The position numbers and the translations under genes were made by a program. A stretch of 60,797 nt of DNA from an uncultured Pirellulaceae bacterium. GTDB lineage: Bacteria; Planctomycetota; Planctomycetia; Pirellulales; Pirellulaceae. Positions 18,624-27,392 of the stretch are shown here, piece after piece. How positions within the stretch are numbered: position 1 is the first letter of the stretch; each line of letters starts with the position of its first letter. The stretch is taken from contig CALCJM010000038.1 of the NCBI GenBank assembly GCA_937967505.1, positions 1-60,797 on the forward strand, read 5' to 3'. Under the pieces are notes generated by a model. That model did no database searches. It worked only from the letters and a program-made list of their open reading frames with translations, and had not been told where the DNA came from.

Positions 18624-18750
18624 AGATCGTTTGCGAATATAAGAGCAAGTCCTGCCGATCACTCTGGTTTCCTTAGTGTCACCACTGACGTCACGGCCGA
18701 ATCACTGGAGACGTGGTTCTCACTTGCACTTTGAGTCGAGGAATTGGCAA

Positions 18751-19500
18751 ATGATCAAAAGTAAACTCCCCCGTTCGATCGAACGATTTGTGATGACGAT
18801 GCAAAAGCACGGGGTCGATTCCCCCCTGTCTGCGCGGAATATGCTGGCCGACAGCGGCATCGAAGAAGATGATGTGTTGCCATGGGCAGAATTCGAACAC
18901 CCCGCCACCGACGGCTACGGTCGTCGGATGGTGCACCAGGGTGCGAACTATGAACTCATGGTGATGACCTGGTTGCCCGGTGATTTTAGTGCGATTCACG
19001 ACCATGGTGCGACTCAGTGGGGTGCCGTGTTGTGTCTTGGCGATGCCGAGCATGCGACCTTCACTCACAAGGGCAATGTTCTTACCACCAATGAGCGTGA
19101 GACGACTTTCAAAGGCGAAATCAACGAGGTTGACCAGTCACTGATCCATCAAATGGGAAATCGCAACAGCGCTCCTTTCCTGTCGGTGCATCTCTACGGA
19201 TGCCACGCCAATCGACACGATATTACCGGCGACGCTCGCATCTTTGACTTGCTGGAACAGCAGATTCAATTCACTGACGGAGGCGTGTTCTACGGACTTC
19301 CCGATGACCAAATCAACCGCCGGATCCCCGGGCCGCGCGGTGATATTGAAACAACGATCGAACACCATCGACAACTGGCGGCCCGAATCGCTCGCATGCA
19401 GCAAACCGGGCTTACGGACCATCTATTCGATGAACAACTTGATCGCCTGCGTGCCGAATTGGCACTGATCGAAGCGCACGCCGCGTTGGCCATTTACTAA
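18751..19500 (+). CDS. cysteine dioxygenase-like cupin protein
   Basis: This 249-residue cupin has the cysteine dioxygenase signature. The metal His pair sits in FSAIHDHGATQWGAV (His83 and His85) and the third His is in FLSVHLYG (His147). Cysteine dioxygenases oxidise cysteine thiol to the sulfinate with Fe(II) and O2; relatives act on 3-mercaptopropionate or larger thiols. The C-terminal 80 residues are helical and not part of the usual bacterial enzyme. The ATG at 18751 has GAGGA 8 bases upstream and is better than one 75 bases earlier. It lies 127 bases after the GNAT gene and 58 bases before the ATP-grasp gene, so the four genes probably share transcription. Confidence 0.85.
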   Translation: MIKSKLPRSIERFVMTMQKHGVDSPLSARNMLADSGIEEDDVLPWAEFEHPATDGYGRRMVHQGANYELMVMTWLPGDFSAIHDHGATQWGAVLCLGDAEHATFTHKGNVLTTNERETTFKGEINEVDQSLIHQMGNRNSAPFLSVHLYGCHANRHDITGDARIFDLLEQQIQFTDGGVFYGLPDDQINRRIPGPRGDIETTIEHHRQLAARIARMQQTGLTDHLFDEQLDRLRAELALIEAHAALAIY

Positions 19501-19558
19501 GACTTATCTGTGTTGCGGTCATTTCACTGCCGCCGGCACCGTCAATAAGGAGTTCTAT

Positions 19559-20725
19559 ATGTACGCCCCTCAAGATGAAGTCGAATCAATCACCAAAACC
19601 GGCAAACCGGTTGTTCTGCTATTGATTTCAAAACCCGGCGCTTATCCTCCCAAGGTGGCCGAGACGCCTGAGCTCTACCAGCATCTGGCAGCCGACCCAC
19701 GGTTTCGGGTCATGCATTGTGATCCGAACTGGCTTTGGGAAATTGAAGATGACAACGCGCCGCTGGAGATCCCTGCCGTACCGGTCACAAGCGGACTGTC
19801 CTACGAGGATTTTCTGGAATTGTCGGACAGGTCGCGAGCTGTGACAACGGCGGTCTCGTCCTTCGATCTGGCGTTCTGCCGCACGCTCAAACCGTTTCCA
19901 ATTGGCTACATGGATCGGTTGGAAGAGTTGGAACGCGAGGTAAAATTTGTAAACAGCCCACAAGGGATCTCAACCCATCTAAGCCCCAATTTTTTGCCGG
20001 GCATTGCCTCTGGCCTGACACCTGACCTGATCGTGACTCGTGACATGGATGCGGCGGCGGATTTTATCCGGCAACACCAGACCGTCGTCGCCAAAAAGGC
20101 CAGAAGCTGTGGCGGTAAAGGAGTGTTCCGCATCGCTGCCCAGGGGAACGAAGTCACGCTCGACGGCCTAAAACTTGAACGCACCGCATTCAATACCGTG
20201 GATGAATGTTTGGAATTTCTGTTTGATCTCGACGCCGCCCCATTCCAGTTCGTCAGGTACTTGCCGCTGAATCATCATGGCGACAAACGAGTCCTAGTTG
20301 TGGATGGAGAAACTTATGGAGCCTACTTGCGGAAAGGCCCCGTCGGCAGCTGGATTCACAATGTCAGTTCCGGTGGGAGCTACCGGCACACAACGATCTC
20401 CAGCCGCGAACATGAAATCATCCGCAAGACAACCCCGTATTACCATCGGCTTGGTGTGACGACACTGGGCTATGATTTTCTGATGGATGACGACGGTCAG
20501 TGGACATTAAGCGAAATCAATGCGGGGAACATCGCCGGCTATTCATTGCTGGAAGAACTTACTGGCGAACCAATCTATCGCCGGTTATGTGATTTTATTT
20601 ATCAATTCGCACCACAGCGCATCGAGCAGCAAGGCAGTGGCGGTCATGACAGAAAATGGCAGTGCCTTGGGGGCCGGGTGCTTCCTGCATTTCCGGCAGT
20701 GCCCAAGTTCGCGGAGCAGTCTTGA
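19559..20725 (+). CDS. GshB-like ATP-grasp ligase (glutathione synthetase type)
   Basis: This 388-residue protein is similar over its length to prokaryotic glutathione synthetase. Corresponding motifs are FVNSPQGISTH (about 130-140), LIVTRDMD, VVAKKARSCGGKGVF with the ATP-binding Lys and Gly loop (about 177-190), DKRVLVVDGETYGAYLR, and LGYDFLMDDDGQWTLSEINAGN (metal and nucleotide site, ENxx-type EIN). GshB adds glycine to gamma-glutamylcysteine using ATP. No gamma-glutamylcysteine ligase gene is next to it, so the real acceptor may be another thiol or a dioxygenase product. The last ~35 residues after QRIEQQ are unusual for GshB. An AAGGAG ribosome site is positioned just before the ATG. Confidence 0.9.
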   Translation: MYAPQDEVESITKTGKPVVLLLISKPGAYPPKVAETPELYQHLAADPRFRVMHCDPNWLWEIEDDNAPLEIPAVPVTSGLSYEDFLELSDRSRAVTTAVSSFDLAFCRTLKPFPIGYMDRLEELEREVKFVNSPQGISTHLSPNFLPGIASGLTPDLIVTRDMDAAADFIRQHQTVVAKKARSCGGKGVFRIAAQGNEVTLDGLKLERTAFNTVDECLEFLFDLDAAPFQFVRYLPLNHHGDKRVLVVDGETYGAYLRKGPVGSWIHNVSSGGSYRHTTISSREHEIIRKTTPYYHRLGVTTLGYDFLMDDDGQWTLSEINAGNIAGYSLLEELTGEPIYRRLCDFIYQFAPQRIEQQGSGGHDRKWQCLGGRVLPAFPAVPKFAEQS

Positions 20726-21747
20726 TTGATGCCGTAACAGAAGAAACAAACCAGACACGCAAGCCATCGAGCAACAGTCTGGCAATCGTTGCCCTGATCG
20801 TTTCCATCACCTTATTCTCGTTGGGCGCACCGCTTGTTAAATGGTTGATTCAGAACGGTGAAAGCATCGGCGTTGCAGGACACAATGCAATATCATTTTG
20901 CAACGTGCTGTTCGTCGGAAATCTTAGTGCATCACTGATTGTTCTGTTATTCTTTGGTGCCGGATCGATTACTCGTGGACTGCGCAAGACGACCTGGAAG
21001 ACGCGTCGCCTGCTGATGGGATGCGGATTTTTGGCGCTGTTCTCTCCAGCGTTGCTTGTCGTTGCACTACAGCACACCTCGGCAACCAATGTCGTGCTTC
21101 TCAGTCGGCTGGGGCCTGTGTTCTACGCCATCGTGGAAGCAATTCTCAATCGGCGGCGGCTGACCGTTGCGCAGTGGGTCGGCTATAGCTTCATCATTCT
21201 GTCGCTAAGTGCGGTGACCGTGATCGGCGAAGGAGGGGTTCCCAATTTTGGCGACCTGCTGATTGTTGTGGCCGGAGTCTGCTATTGCATTTCCGCAATT
21301 GCCAATCGTTATGGACTGGAACAGGCAGGAACACCCGCATTCGTTTTTTCCCGCAACTTTATCGCAGCAATCGCGTTCGGCTCTATCGCCGTTGTTCAAT
21401 TCGGATGGCAACATTTTGCCGACCTAGTACAGCCTCAATTATGGCTGGCACTGTTTGTTTACGCGCTGATAGCAATCGCGTTGGCACAACTTGCATGGTT
21501 CTTCGCACTGGAAAGAGTCAGCTCCAGTACCATTGGATCAATGTCGGTCATTAGCCCTGCCACCGGCCTGCTTTTTGCTTGGTTGTTGGTGCACGAGCGC
21601 CCGGAATTTCAACAGTGGATGGCTTTGGGGCTGCTGTTGGTAGGCATCGGAATTGCCAACCTCCGAGGCGCTCCCAAAGGAAGCGCCAGCAAACAAACCA
21701 CCCGCAAACGAAGCGCATTCGTTTCAACAAGGATCGAGCCCATTTGA
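20722..21747 (+). CDS. EamA/DMT-family transporter
   Basis: This 341-residue membrane protein has ten predicted transmembrane helices in two repeats of five, the EamA layout. Many EamA proteins export small metabolites such as cysteine derivatives and amino acids. The TTG start at 20722 overlaps the stop of the ATP-grasp gene as TTGA, with GGAG six bases upstream, so translation is probably coupled. A longer frame with an earlier start overlaps by 70 bases and is less likely. In this context it would be an exporter for the product of the preceding enzymes. The C-terminal 30 residues are polar and basic. Confidence 0.88.
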   Translation: MIDAVTEETNQTRKPSSNSLAIVALIVSITLFSLGAPLVKWLIQNGESIGVAGHNAISFCNVLFVGNLSASLIVLLFFGAGSITRGLRKTTWKTRRLLMGCGFLALFSPALLVVALQHTSATNVVLLSRLGPVFYAIVEAILNRRRLTVAQWVGYSFIILSLSAVTVIGEGGVPNFGDLLIVVAGVCYCISAIANRYGLEQAGTPAFVFSRNFIAAIAFGSIAVVQFGWQHFADLVQPQLWLALFVYALIAIALAQLAWFFALERVSSSTIGSMSVISPATGLLFAWLLVHERPEFQQWMALGLLLVGIGIANLRGAPKGSASKQTTRKRSAFVSTRIEPI

Positions 21748-21816
21748 TCGAACCCATTCGATTGCCGGGCATTCGATTGACGGGCACCGCGCCATTCTTG
21801 ACCGGCACCAAGCCCA

Positions 21817-22677
21817 TCACTTGCTTCGCTGGAGCTGACGGCCATATAAATTCTGGATCGGTCGGTTATTGTCCGATGAGAGAATTTGTCGGAACTTGCT
21901 GATCTGGTTCCTCGATAACTCGATTGGAGTCGTCAGCACAAACCATTGAATGCCTTCAGTGCATGGAGGCGTCGTCAAGGATCCGCTGTAGCTGACGTAG
22001 TTGTGATCCTCGGGCAACAAACAAGTCGCATCAAAGGTCGAGTCATATTCTGACCGTTTATTCTTTTCAGTGGGCAGATAGTTCCACAGTTCATCCAGTG
22101 CCGAATTGGCACGGCCTTCAGTAACGAAGACACCAACGACTGCAATTTGACCGCTTTCGGAACGATGAACCAGGTGGACCTCCATCTCGAATTGCTGACC
22201 GTCGAGCGTATGTTCACTTGGAGAATGAAAATGAAACTGTTTGAGCTCAAACAATGCAGATCCCACTCGAAGCCAACTCCCGTGCTCTTCCGTTTCCTGG
22301 ATCGTGTGTCCGTTATAAACCAAGGCGATCTTCGCCGGTTGGTATTGGAAGTTCAACAACGGCAGGTTGACTGGCAGCGTATCGTGGATGTCAATTGGCG
22401 ATTGTCGACGACCGCTACCGGCCAGAGCATATTCGGGAGCAAGGCTTCCCCAAGATTGAGGGCCGTTCTCACCGTCATACGACCATTGTGCTGAATGGGG
22501 CCGTTCCTTCTCATGAAAGTAATGATGATCGGAATTGACGTGGGGTAAAGCGCGTGTTTCCAACATCCCGGACTCAATCGGATGAGTTGATTTGGCTGAA
22601 TCGCAACCACTGCACAGGAAGAGAGCCAGCGGAAGAAATGGAACAAGATTCCGGAGTTTGTTGCGATTAATGCGCAT
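21817..22677 (-). CDS. alpha-class carbonic anhydrase, lipoprotein
   Basis: This alpha carbonic anhydrase interconverts CO2 and bicarbonate. Its zinc His are in FELKQFHFHSPSEHTLDG (His149 and His151) and EVHLVH (His168), and the conserved SGSLTTPPCTEGIQW segment is present. An N-terminal signal with a lipobox (LFLCSGC, Cys25) points to a periplasmic lipid-anchored protein. The ATG at 22677 is chosen because it directly precedes the signal peptide. An upstream in-frame start would add 50 residues that do not look like a signal. The neighbouring gene is a cation/proton antiporter, so the pair may relate to pH or carbon supply. Confidence 0.93.
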   Translation of the reverse strand: MRINRNKLRNLVPFLPLALFLCSGCDSAKSTHPIESGMLETRALPHVNSDHHYFHEKERPHSAQWSYDGENGPQSWGSLAPEYALAGSGRRQSPIDIHDTLPVNLPLLNFQYQPAKIALVYNGHTIQETEEHGSWLRVGSALFELKQFHFHSPSEHTLDGQQFEMEVHLVHRSESGQIAVVGVFVTEGRANSALDELWNYLPTEKNKRSEYDSTFDATCLLPEDHNYVSYSGSLTTPPCTEGIQWFVLTTPIELSRNQISKFRQILSSDNNRPIQNLYGRQLQRSK

Positions 22678-22865
22678 TGTTCTATTGGCGATTAGATTCG
22701 CGTTTGCTGTCGGCCAGTAAACAGGTTGAGGCCCATCAATAGATCCGTTTTGAGCCGTGTTTTGTGCCAAACTTTCACCAACGTGAGCCGCTCGACCAAC
22801 AGAAAACAGGGGACTCAAATGAATCAAGCCGACGCCAGCGAGTGATGATGGGAAATAGTGCGATC

Positions 22866-24128
22866 CTAGTCATGGTGGCTACAACGTGGCAGATGCTCAG
22901 TCACGATCATGTGTTCGCATTCATTTTTTAATTCTTCTTTCTCCATCCAACGCCCGTACCAATTCGACGCGGGCAGCGCAGTGACTCCGTGCAGCACCGC
23001 GCTCATGACGACGGTCAGGATGGCAATTGTGAAAATCCGTTCCCCATGCGGAAGACTGTATTCAGAAGAAATCAGCAACGCGAAAATCAGGGTTGCGAGC
23101 CCGCGCGGGCCAAACCAGCCAAGGAATATTTTGGTCGCTGGTTGGACTCTCATTTTGGCCAACGCAATTGCTACCGGAATCAACCGAACGATGGTTAGAC
23201 TCAATCCGGCGTAACACCAATCGCGTAAACCGGCAACTTGTATGGCTGGCACCACGAAGGTCGCGCCCAGCATCATAAACGCCAGTATCGAGAGCAATGC
23301 CCCTTGGGTTTCACCAAACTCCTGAATCTTTGACCGTACCGATGTCGTGCTGCATCCAATTGCCAGCCCCGCAAAGAATGCCGCGATGAAACCGTTGCCG
23401 CCAATTGCCGTTGCACCAGCCCAAGCTAGGACCGGGATCGCAATACCGGATAGGTTCAGATATCTCTCCGACGCCCACCCCCATTGATAGGTTGTTTCGG
23501 TCAGTCGGCCACCTACCCAGCCCACACTAGCCCCCGCAATCGGTCCCAAAGACAGCTGCAGCGTCAGGAAATATGTCCAGTCTGCCGTTGATTGAATATT
23601 CATTTGGGCGTCGGCAATCGAGGCGAATAACAGCACGATGGGCACAGCGATCCCGTCATTCAATCCACTTTCAACATTTAATGCTTCCCGGATTCGTTGC
23701 GGCACACGCGCGCTCTCTACCACTGCCTGTCCGAGGGCTGCATCGGTAGGTGCCAACAGCGCCGATAACAACGCCGCCTCCCAGATCGACCATGCCGGGA
23801 ACATCAGCATTGCGATCACCGTTCCGAGCAGGATGGATAGCGGCATACCAATCCCCAACAACCGAATTGGAAACCCGAGCTCTCGTAGAAGTACACGCGC
23901 GTTGATCCGGGAAGCATCGGTGAACAACACGATAACAAGCGTCAACTCTGCGATATGCTCAAGCAGCTCGCGCGCGTTTTCATGAAGTGATCCCGCCAGT
24001 GATCCGGAGATCAGGACCCCCGTCGCCAAAAAGACAATTGGTGCCGTCAAAGAGAGCTTTGGAACCAGGTTGGAGATCGTTGCGTAGGCAAGAACCAGTA
24101 ACGCTACAACCAGCAGTAAATGCGTCAT
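22866..24128 (-). CDS. NhaP-type cation:proton antiporter (CPA1)
   Basis: This 420-residue protein has about 12 hydrophobic segments. The CPA1 signature ESGLNDGIAVPIVLLFAS carries the Asn-Asp pair used in ion exchange. The residues ATGVLISG and LAPTDAALGQAVV also fit NhaP proteins. The family exchanges Na+ or K+ for H+ across the inner membrane. The ATG at 24128 has GGAAGGA nine bases upstream, which makes it better than the longer frame beginning 54 bases earlier. The last 25 residues (ENECEHMIV-type, His/Cys-containing) are cytoplasmic. No TrkA/RCK domain is attached, unlike the larger relatives. Confidence 0.9.
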   Translation of the reverse strand: MTHLLLVVALLVLAYATISNLVPKLSLTAPIVFLATGVLISGSLAGSLHENARELLEHIAELTLVIVLFTDASRINARVLLRELGFPIRLLGIGMPLSILLGTVIAMLMFPAWSIWEAALLSALLAPTDAALGQAVVESARVPQRIREALNVESGLNDGIAVPIVLLFASIADAQMNIQSTADWTYFLTLQLSLGPIAGASVGWVGGRLTETTYQWGWASERYLNLSGIAIPVLAWAGATAIGGNGFIAAFFAGLAIGCSTTSVRSKIQEFGETQGALLSILAFMMLGATFVVPAIQVAGLRDWCYAGLSLTIVRLIPVAIALAKMRVQPATKIFLGWFGPRGLATLIFALLISSEYSLPHGERIFTIAILTVVMSAVLHGVTALPASNWYGRWMEKEELKNECEHMIVTEHLPRCSHHD

Positions 24129-24317
24129 TGGACTCAATCCTTCCATACACGCACATTGACCATACTCACCCCGGCCCTTCAAATTTCACCACACCGCTTC
24201 ATTCAACATGTGCGAACTACCGGGAACCGTTTGCCCCAACACTGGGCAACCGCATTTGTCGCCGACCGTCGGGGGGCAGATTGGACGGGGCAGATTGAAT
24301 GGCGATGGCGTCAAGAT

Positions 24318-24890
24318 TCAGCTGGCTTCCAGCTTTACCGGCATACCTTTGGCAGTTAACGCAGGGGTCGCAGCTTTCTCATCGGCGTCGCCTCCACGAT
24401 CGGCCGCAACACCCGTCAGCAAGAACGCAGCGGTGAAGAACCAAAGATGATTCCACAGCGGAACGCCAAATTTCGTATAAACCCCAAGTTCGAAAATGTC
24501 CGATGCAAACGGCGATTTCAATGCAAGCAGATTACAGGTAATCACGATTGCCGGATTCGCGATTAGCGTTGTGATCCAACCGACAACCACACCAAGAACA
24601 ACACAGAACACAATCTTTTTTGAAGTTCGATTCGGGAAAAATGGCAGGCTGACAATCGTGGCGGCGACCATCGAATACGAAAACGCGATATACATGTGCG
24701 TTGACCAGCCAATCGGCCCGGCAAAGTGGTCGGGATAGCCACCAATTTCGACGGTTCGTTTCCCGACAAATTCGGCGATGTTCCCCGTGCCGGCCAGCGC
24801 CTGAACCCAAGTGAATCCAAGCCCACCAATTAAAGTCATCATCAAAACCCAGGGCAAACGTTTCTGGATCTTCGTAAATGTTTCGCTCAT
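24318..24890 (-). CDS. four-helix membrane protein of unknown function
   Basis: This 190-residue protein has four likely transmembrane helices (about 12-34, 68-88, 95-122 and 142-162). It is rich in conserved aromatic and glycine residues (IGGYPDHFAGPIGWSTHMYIAFSY, and WNHLWFFTAAFLL) and has a hydrophilic C-terminal tail. I do not recognise a family. Location next to a carbonic anhydrase and an antiporter on the same strand suggests an ion or pH role, but it is 190 bases upstream of the antiporter start and may have its own promoter. The printed ATG has a short AGG site upstream. Confidence 0.6.
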   Translation of the reverse strand: MSETFTKIQKRLPWVLMMTLIGGLGFTWVQALAGTGNIAEFVGKRTVEIGGYPDHFAGPIGWSTHMYIAFSYSMVAATIVSLPFFPNRTSKKIVFCVVLGVVVGWITTLIANPAIVITCNLLALKSPFASDIFELGVYTKFGVPLWNHLWFFTAAFLLTGVAADRGGDADEKAATPALTAKGMPVKLEAS

Positions 24891-25046
24891 CGGGATCGCC
24901 TAATAATACTGGAAACTGTTTCAACGAATCGCAGCGGCGATACGCCACCTATCCAGTAATCCGCAACCACAAGCCAATATGTGCCATCGACCTTTACAAC
25001 GGGTCCAAATCAGTTGATCGAACCAACAAGTGGCCTCGGAACGCGA

Positions 25047-25496
25047 TCATTCGGGTCGAGTAAAATTTGCCAACTGGCGATTTTTGGTTTCTTCCAACTC
25101 GCGTAAACGCTTGGCGAGCGCGAGCACCGAAGGTGCCGCGCTACAGCCCTCCAGACGATGCAGAAGTTCTCCAAGCAACGCATCAGACTCGAATGCGCAG
25201 TCGAGCGTCTGGTCGAACGTAGGAGTCGCGCTACAGCCACATTCTGCCGCGCGAACCGCGCGCTCACTGATCGTTGGCCCGGAAATCATAAACGCTGAAT
25301 GCTTCGGATCGAGCTGCTCCATCTCTCCCGTGACGATCCGGAGCGCGTTGGTGTCCAGTTCAATGAGGTGTTCCAACAATACGCCGGTTCGCGCGTCGGC
25401 ACTCTTGTCGGATAACTCCTGATACCGAACGCACCTCCCAGAATGGTAGTCTTTCAGCATCTCCAACACCTCGTAAATTGTCATGGGTTTACTCAT
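25047..25496 (-). CDS. small helical protein, unknown function
   Basis: This 149-residue soluble, mostly helical protein begins MSKPMTIYEVLEMLKDYH and continues with a regular pattern of amphipathic helices (YQELSDKSADARTGVLLEHLIELD, LLGELLHRLEGC). Several Cys occur near the middle (AECGCSA). The pattern recalls four-helix-bundle stress proteins (PA2169/DUF2383-like or ferritin-like), but I cannot match metal ligands. The ATG at 25496 is chosen because GGAGAG lies upstream of it. The frame extends six codons further. Confidence 0.55.
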   Translation of the reverse strand: MSKPMTIYEVLEMLKDYHSGRCVRYQELSDKSADARTGVLLEHLIELDTNALRIVTGEMEQLDPKHSAFMISGPTISERAVRAAECGCSATPTFDQTLDCAFESDALLGELLHRLEGCSAAPSVLALAKRLRELEETKNRQLANFTRPE

Positions 25497-25893
25497 CGTA
25501 TCTCTCCAATACAAATCGAAACAGAGTAAAGGTTCTTCGCAAACAGCCGGGTTTAATGATACTCAATGAGCCCGTGGAGATGTGTTCGCCCGCCAGCCGA
25601 CGAATCATTAACCGGATACCATGAAAAGATAGACTTGATGAATATTGGCGTCAACTTACACGGAACGCACATCACGGTGATGGTGCGATTGCGAATTTAA
25701 CCATCGGTTTTGGTCGGGCTGACATCGACATCGTGTTCTGCGAAATCGCCACGTAGCACCATGTTGACAGCGTGCCGCCACAGCACTAAAGTAGACAAAA
25801 AGGTCGCTTATCTACTGGGCACTACTGGGCATTGTCTGCTCAACGGTGCCGCCGGGCGGCAAATCGTTTATCTAAACAAGACTTGGGAAGAAA
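25497..25893. other. intergenic, with a short open remnant
   Basis: On the minus strand between about 25700 and 25810 a start-less frame encodes ATFLSTLVLWRHAVNMVLRG and runs on to PTKTDG before a stop. It may be a decayed gene end, but I do not recognise it. The rest is non-coding and probably contains promoters for both flanking genes. Confidence 0.4.
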
Positions 25894-26241
25894 ATGAGCG
25901 GTATTAACGCAGGTGAGCTAATCAACTTGGTTCCAACCGATGGTGAGAAAGTACCGATTGGTATTTTACAAACGGATCGCCTGAAGGTCGTGCGCCTCAC
26001 ATTACCGGCGGGAAAGGAAATTCCTGAGCATCAGGCACAAGGAGAGATTACGGTTCAGTGCCTAGCGGGCCGGGTTGATTTTTTCGTCAAGGGCGAGCCA
26101 CGGGCGATGAGTCCCGGTCATCTATTGTTTCTCGAACCGGGAGAACCGCACGCACTTAATGCGATCGAAGATTCCGTGATGCTGGTCACGCTGGCGATCA
26201 TCGACCCGGCCAAGAAAATCACTGAAATTGATTTACAGTAG
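25894..26241 (+). CDS. small cupin-domain protein
   Basis: This 115-residue single-domain cupin shows the two cupin motifs as LTLPAGKEIPEHQAQGEITVQCLAG (part of the usual G(X)5HXH region, here with one His) and PGHLLFLEPGEPHALNAIEDS. Such proteins serve as small sensors or as dioxygenase- or epimerase-like enzymes. With only His in EHQAQGE and HAL, metal binding is possible but not proven. The GGGAAG ribosome site is close to the ATG. It precedes the DUF3565 gene by 17 bases, so the two are one unit. Function is unknown. Confidence 0.83.
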   Translation: MSGINAGELINLVPTDGEKVPIGILQTDRLKVVRLTLPAGKEIPEHQAQGEITVQCLAGRVDFFVKGEPRAMSPGHLLFLEPGEPHALNAIEDSVMLVTLAIIDPAKKITEIDLQ

Positions 26242-26258
26242 TTGGACGAGGTAACCCC

Positions 26259-26480
26259 GTGAAACAGCCAATCCAAGGGTACCACCTAGACGACGATTCA
26301 CACTGGGTGGCTCAACTTCGTTGTGGCCATTTTCAACACGTTCGCCACAATCCTCCGCTCGTTTCCCGACCTTGGGTGACCAATGAACAAGGGCGGGAGA
26401 CGATGATTGGATTCGAATTGGAATGTAAGAAGTGTGACGAAGGTTTGCCGAAGGATATCCTTGATCCAGTGGAAAATTGA
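26259..26480 (+). CDS. DUF3565 family protein
   Basis: This 73-residue protein matches DUF3565: GYHLDDDSHWVAQLRCGH, then QHVRHNPPLVSRPWV, then ELECKKCDEG. The Cys-Gly-His and Cys-x2-Cys motifs are likely to bind a metal (zinc-ribbon-like). The GTG start at 26259 has GAGG a few bases upstream. It is the second gene of a cupin-DUF3565 unit. Function of the family is unknown. Confidence 0.85.
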   Translation: MKQPIQGYHLDDDSHWVAQLRCGHFQHVRHNPPLVSRPWVTNEQGRETMIGFELECKKCDEGLPKDILDPVEN

Positions 26481-26605
26481 CTTACGAAGACGCCATTAGC
26501 TTCGCGCAATGTGTGTCGAACACTGTCGATTTTTGAGCGACATAGATCTGGCAAAGCCTTTTTTAAACGTGACACTTGCGCGAGTTTGCGTGAGGCTTGG
26601 TCATC

Positions 26606-26855
26606 CAGACCATTGACGACTCGTACAATTCCGGTCTTCGTCAACTCCTCACCAAAATTCATCAGTAATCCCAAACGGCAGTCCGCCAACCTCAAGTAAG
26701 TGGATAGAATTTTTGTGAACCGGTGTAATTTTTGGGACAGATTTTAGTTCGATAATGAGTTTTTGGTTGACCGATTCGAGTAAACCGAGGCCAAGCGTGG
26801 TGTGGATGTGAAAGGCAGCATCGACGGCGATTTTTGATAGTTCGTTTTCTGTCAT
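26606..26855 (-). pseudogene. GxxExxY protein remnant
   Basis: Minus-strand sequence first encodes MTENELSKIAVDAAFHIH and GLGLLESVNQ, which is the start of the GxxExxY family (a small PD-(D/E)xK-like nuclease fold of unknown role). It then jumps straight to LIIELKSVPKITPVHK, skipping about 45 family residues. After a frameshift near 26700 the end resumes as RLADCRLGLLMNFGEEL and IVRVVNGL. The gene therefore has an internal deletion plus a frameshift. GxxExxY genes are common and often broken in planctomycetes. Confidence 0.8.
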
Positions 26856-26864
26856 GAATTAGAC

Positions 26865-26910
26865 GACTGGCAGTTAGGAATTTACGATCCGTTGGCGACG
26901 CTGCCAGCCT
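26865..26910 (+). repeat. copy B of the dispersed ~47-bp repeat
   Basis: It begins GACTGGCAGTTAGGAATTTA and matches 3925-3972 with a few mismatches through the GCTGCCAGC segment. It directly follows the GxxExxY remnant start. Confidence 0.7.
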
Positions 26911-27074
26911 CATGTCCGAACAACTCACTGGCGATAAGATAAGTCGAGGGATTGAGAATTTTTCTGGAGCAGCCCATCGTCGCCCAAGACAGTCTGCACA
27001 AATCAATTAACTCTACCGAGGCATAAAGTAAGTCACGACAAATAAAACTTCTTCACCAAGTACTTCCCCAAAGG

Positions 27075-27296
27075 GTGCGAGGAAACATCAACGTATCCAA
27101 GATGCCGGGACACTGGCTTTTGGCACGGATGGGCAAGCGAGTCCTGCGCCCCGGCGGTATTGAACTCACTCGCAAGATGTTATCCGCGCTTTTCATTACG
27201 TCCGACGACAGCGTCGTGCAACTCGCTCCCGGACTGGGAGCCACCGCGATGATGGCTTTGAAGAAAAACCCTCGCCAATACACGGGGGTTGAGCGA
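27075..27296 (+). pseudogene. N-terminal fragment of a SAM-dependent methyltransferase
   Basis: The open frame encodes SKMPGHWLLARMGKRVLRPG and then VVQLAPGLGATAMMALKK, the glycine motif I region of a class I methyltransferase, followed by NPRQYTGVER (motif II). The similarity stops at GVER, and the following sequence is not methyltransferase-like in any frame. The gene has been truncated at its 3' side, perhaps when the neighbouring protease gene arrived or by deletion. It is probably not functional. Confidence 0.7.
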
Positions 27297-27392
27297 TGCT
27301 GTCTATGCAAACGGCGTCACAAAAATCGAGCATCATCAAAGAAGCGTTTCGGCTTCTCAACATGCGGATTCATACCTCAACACATTCATGTA

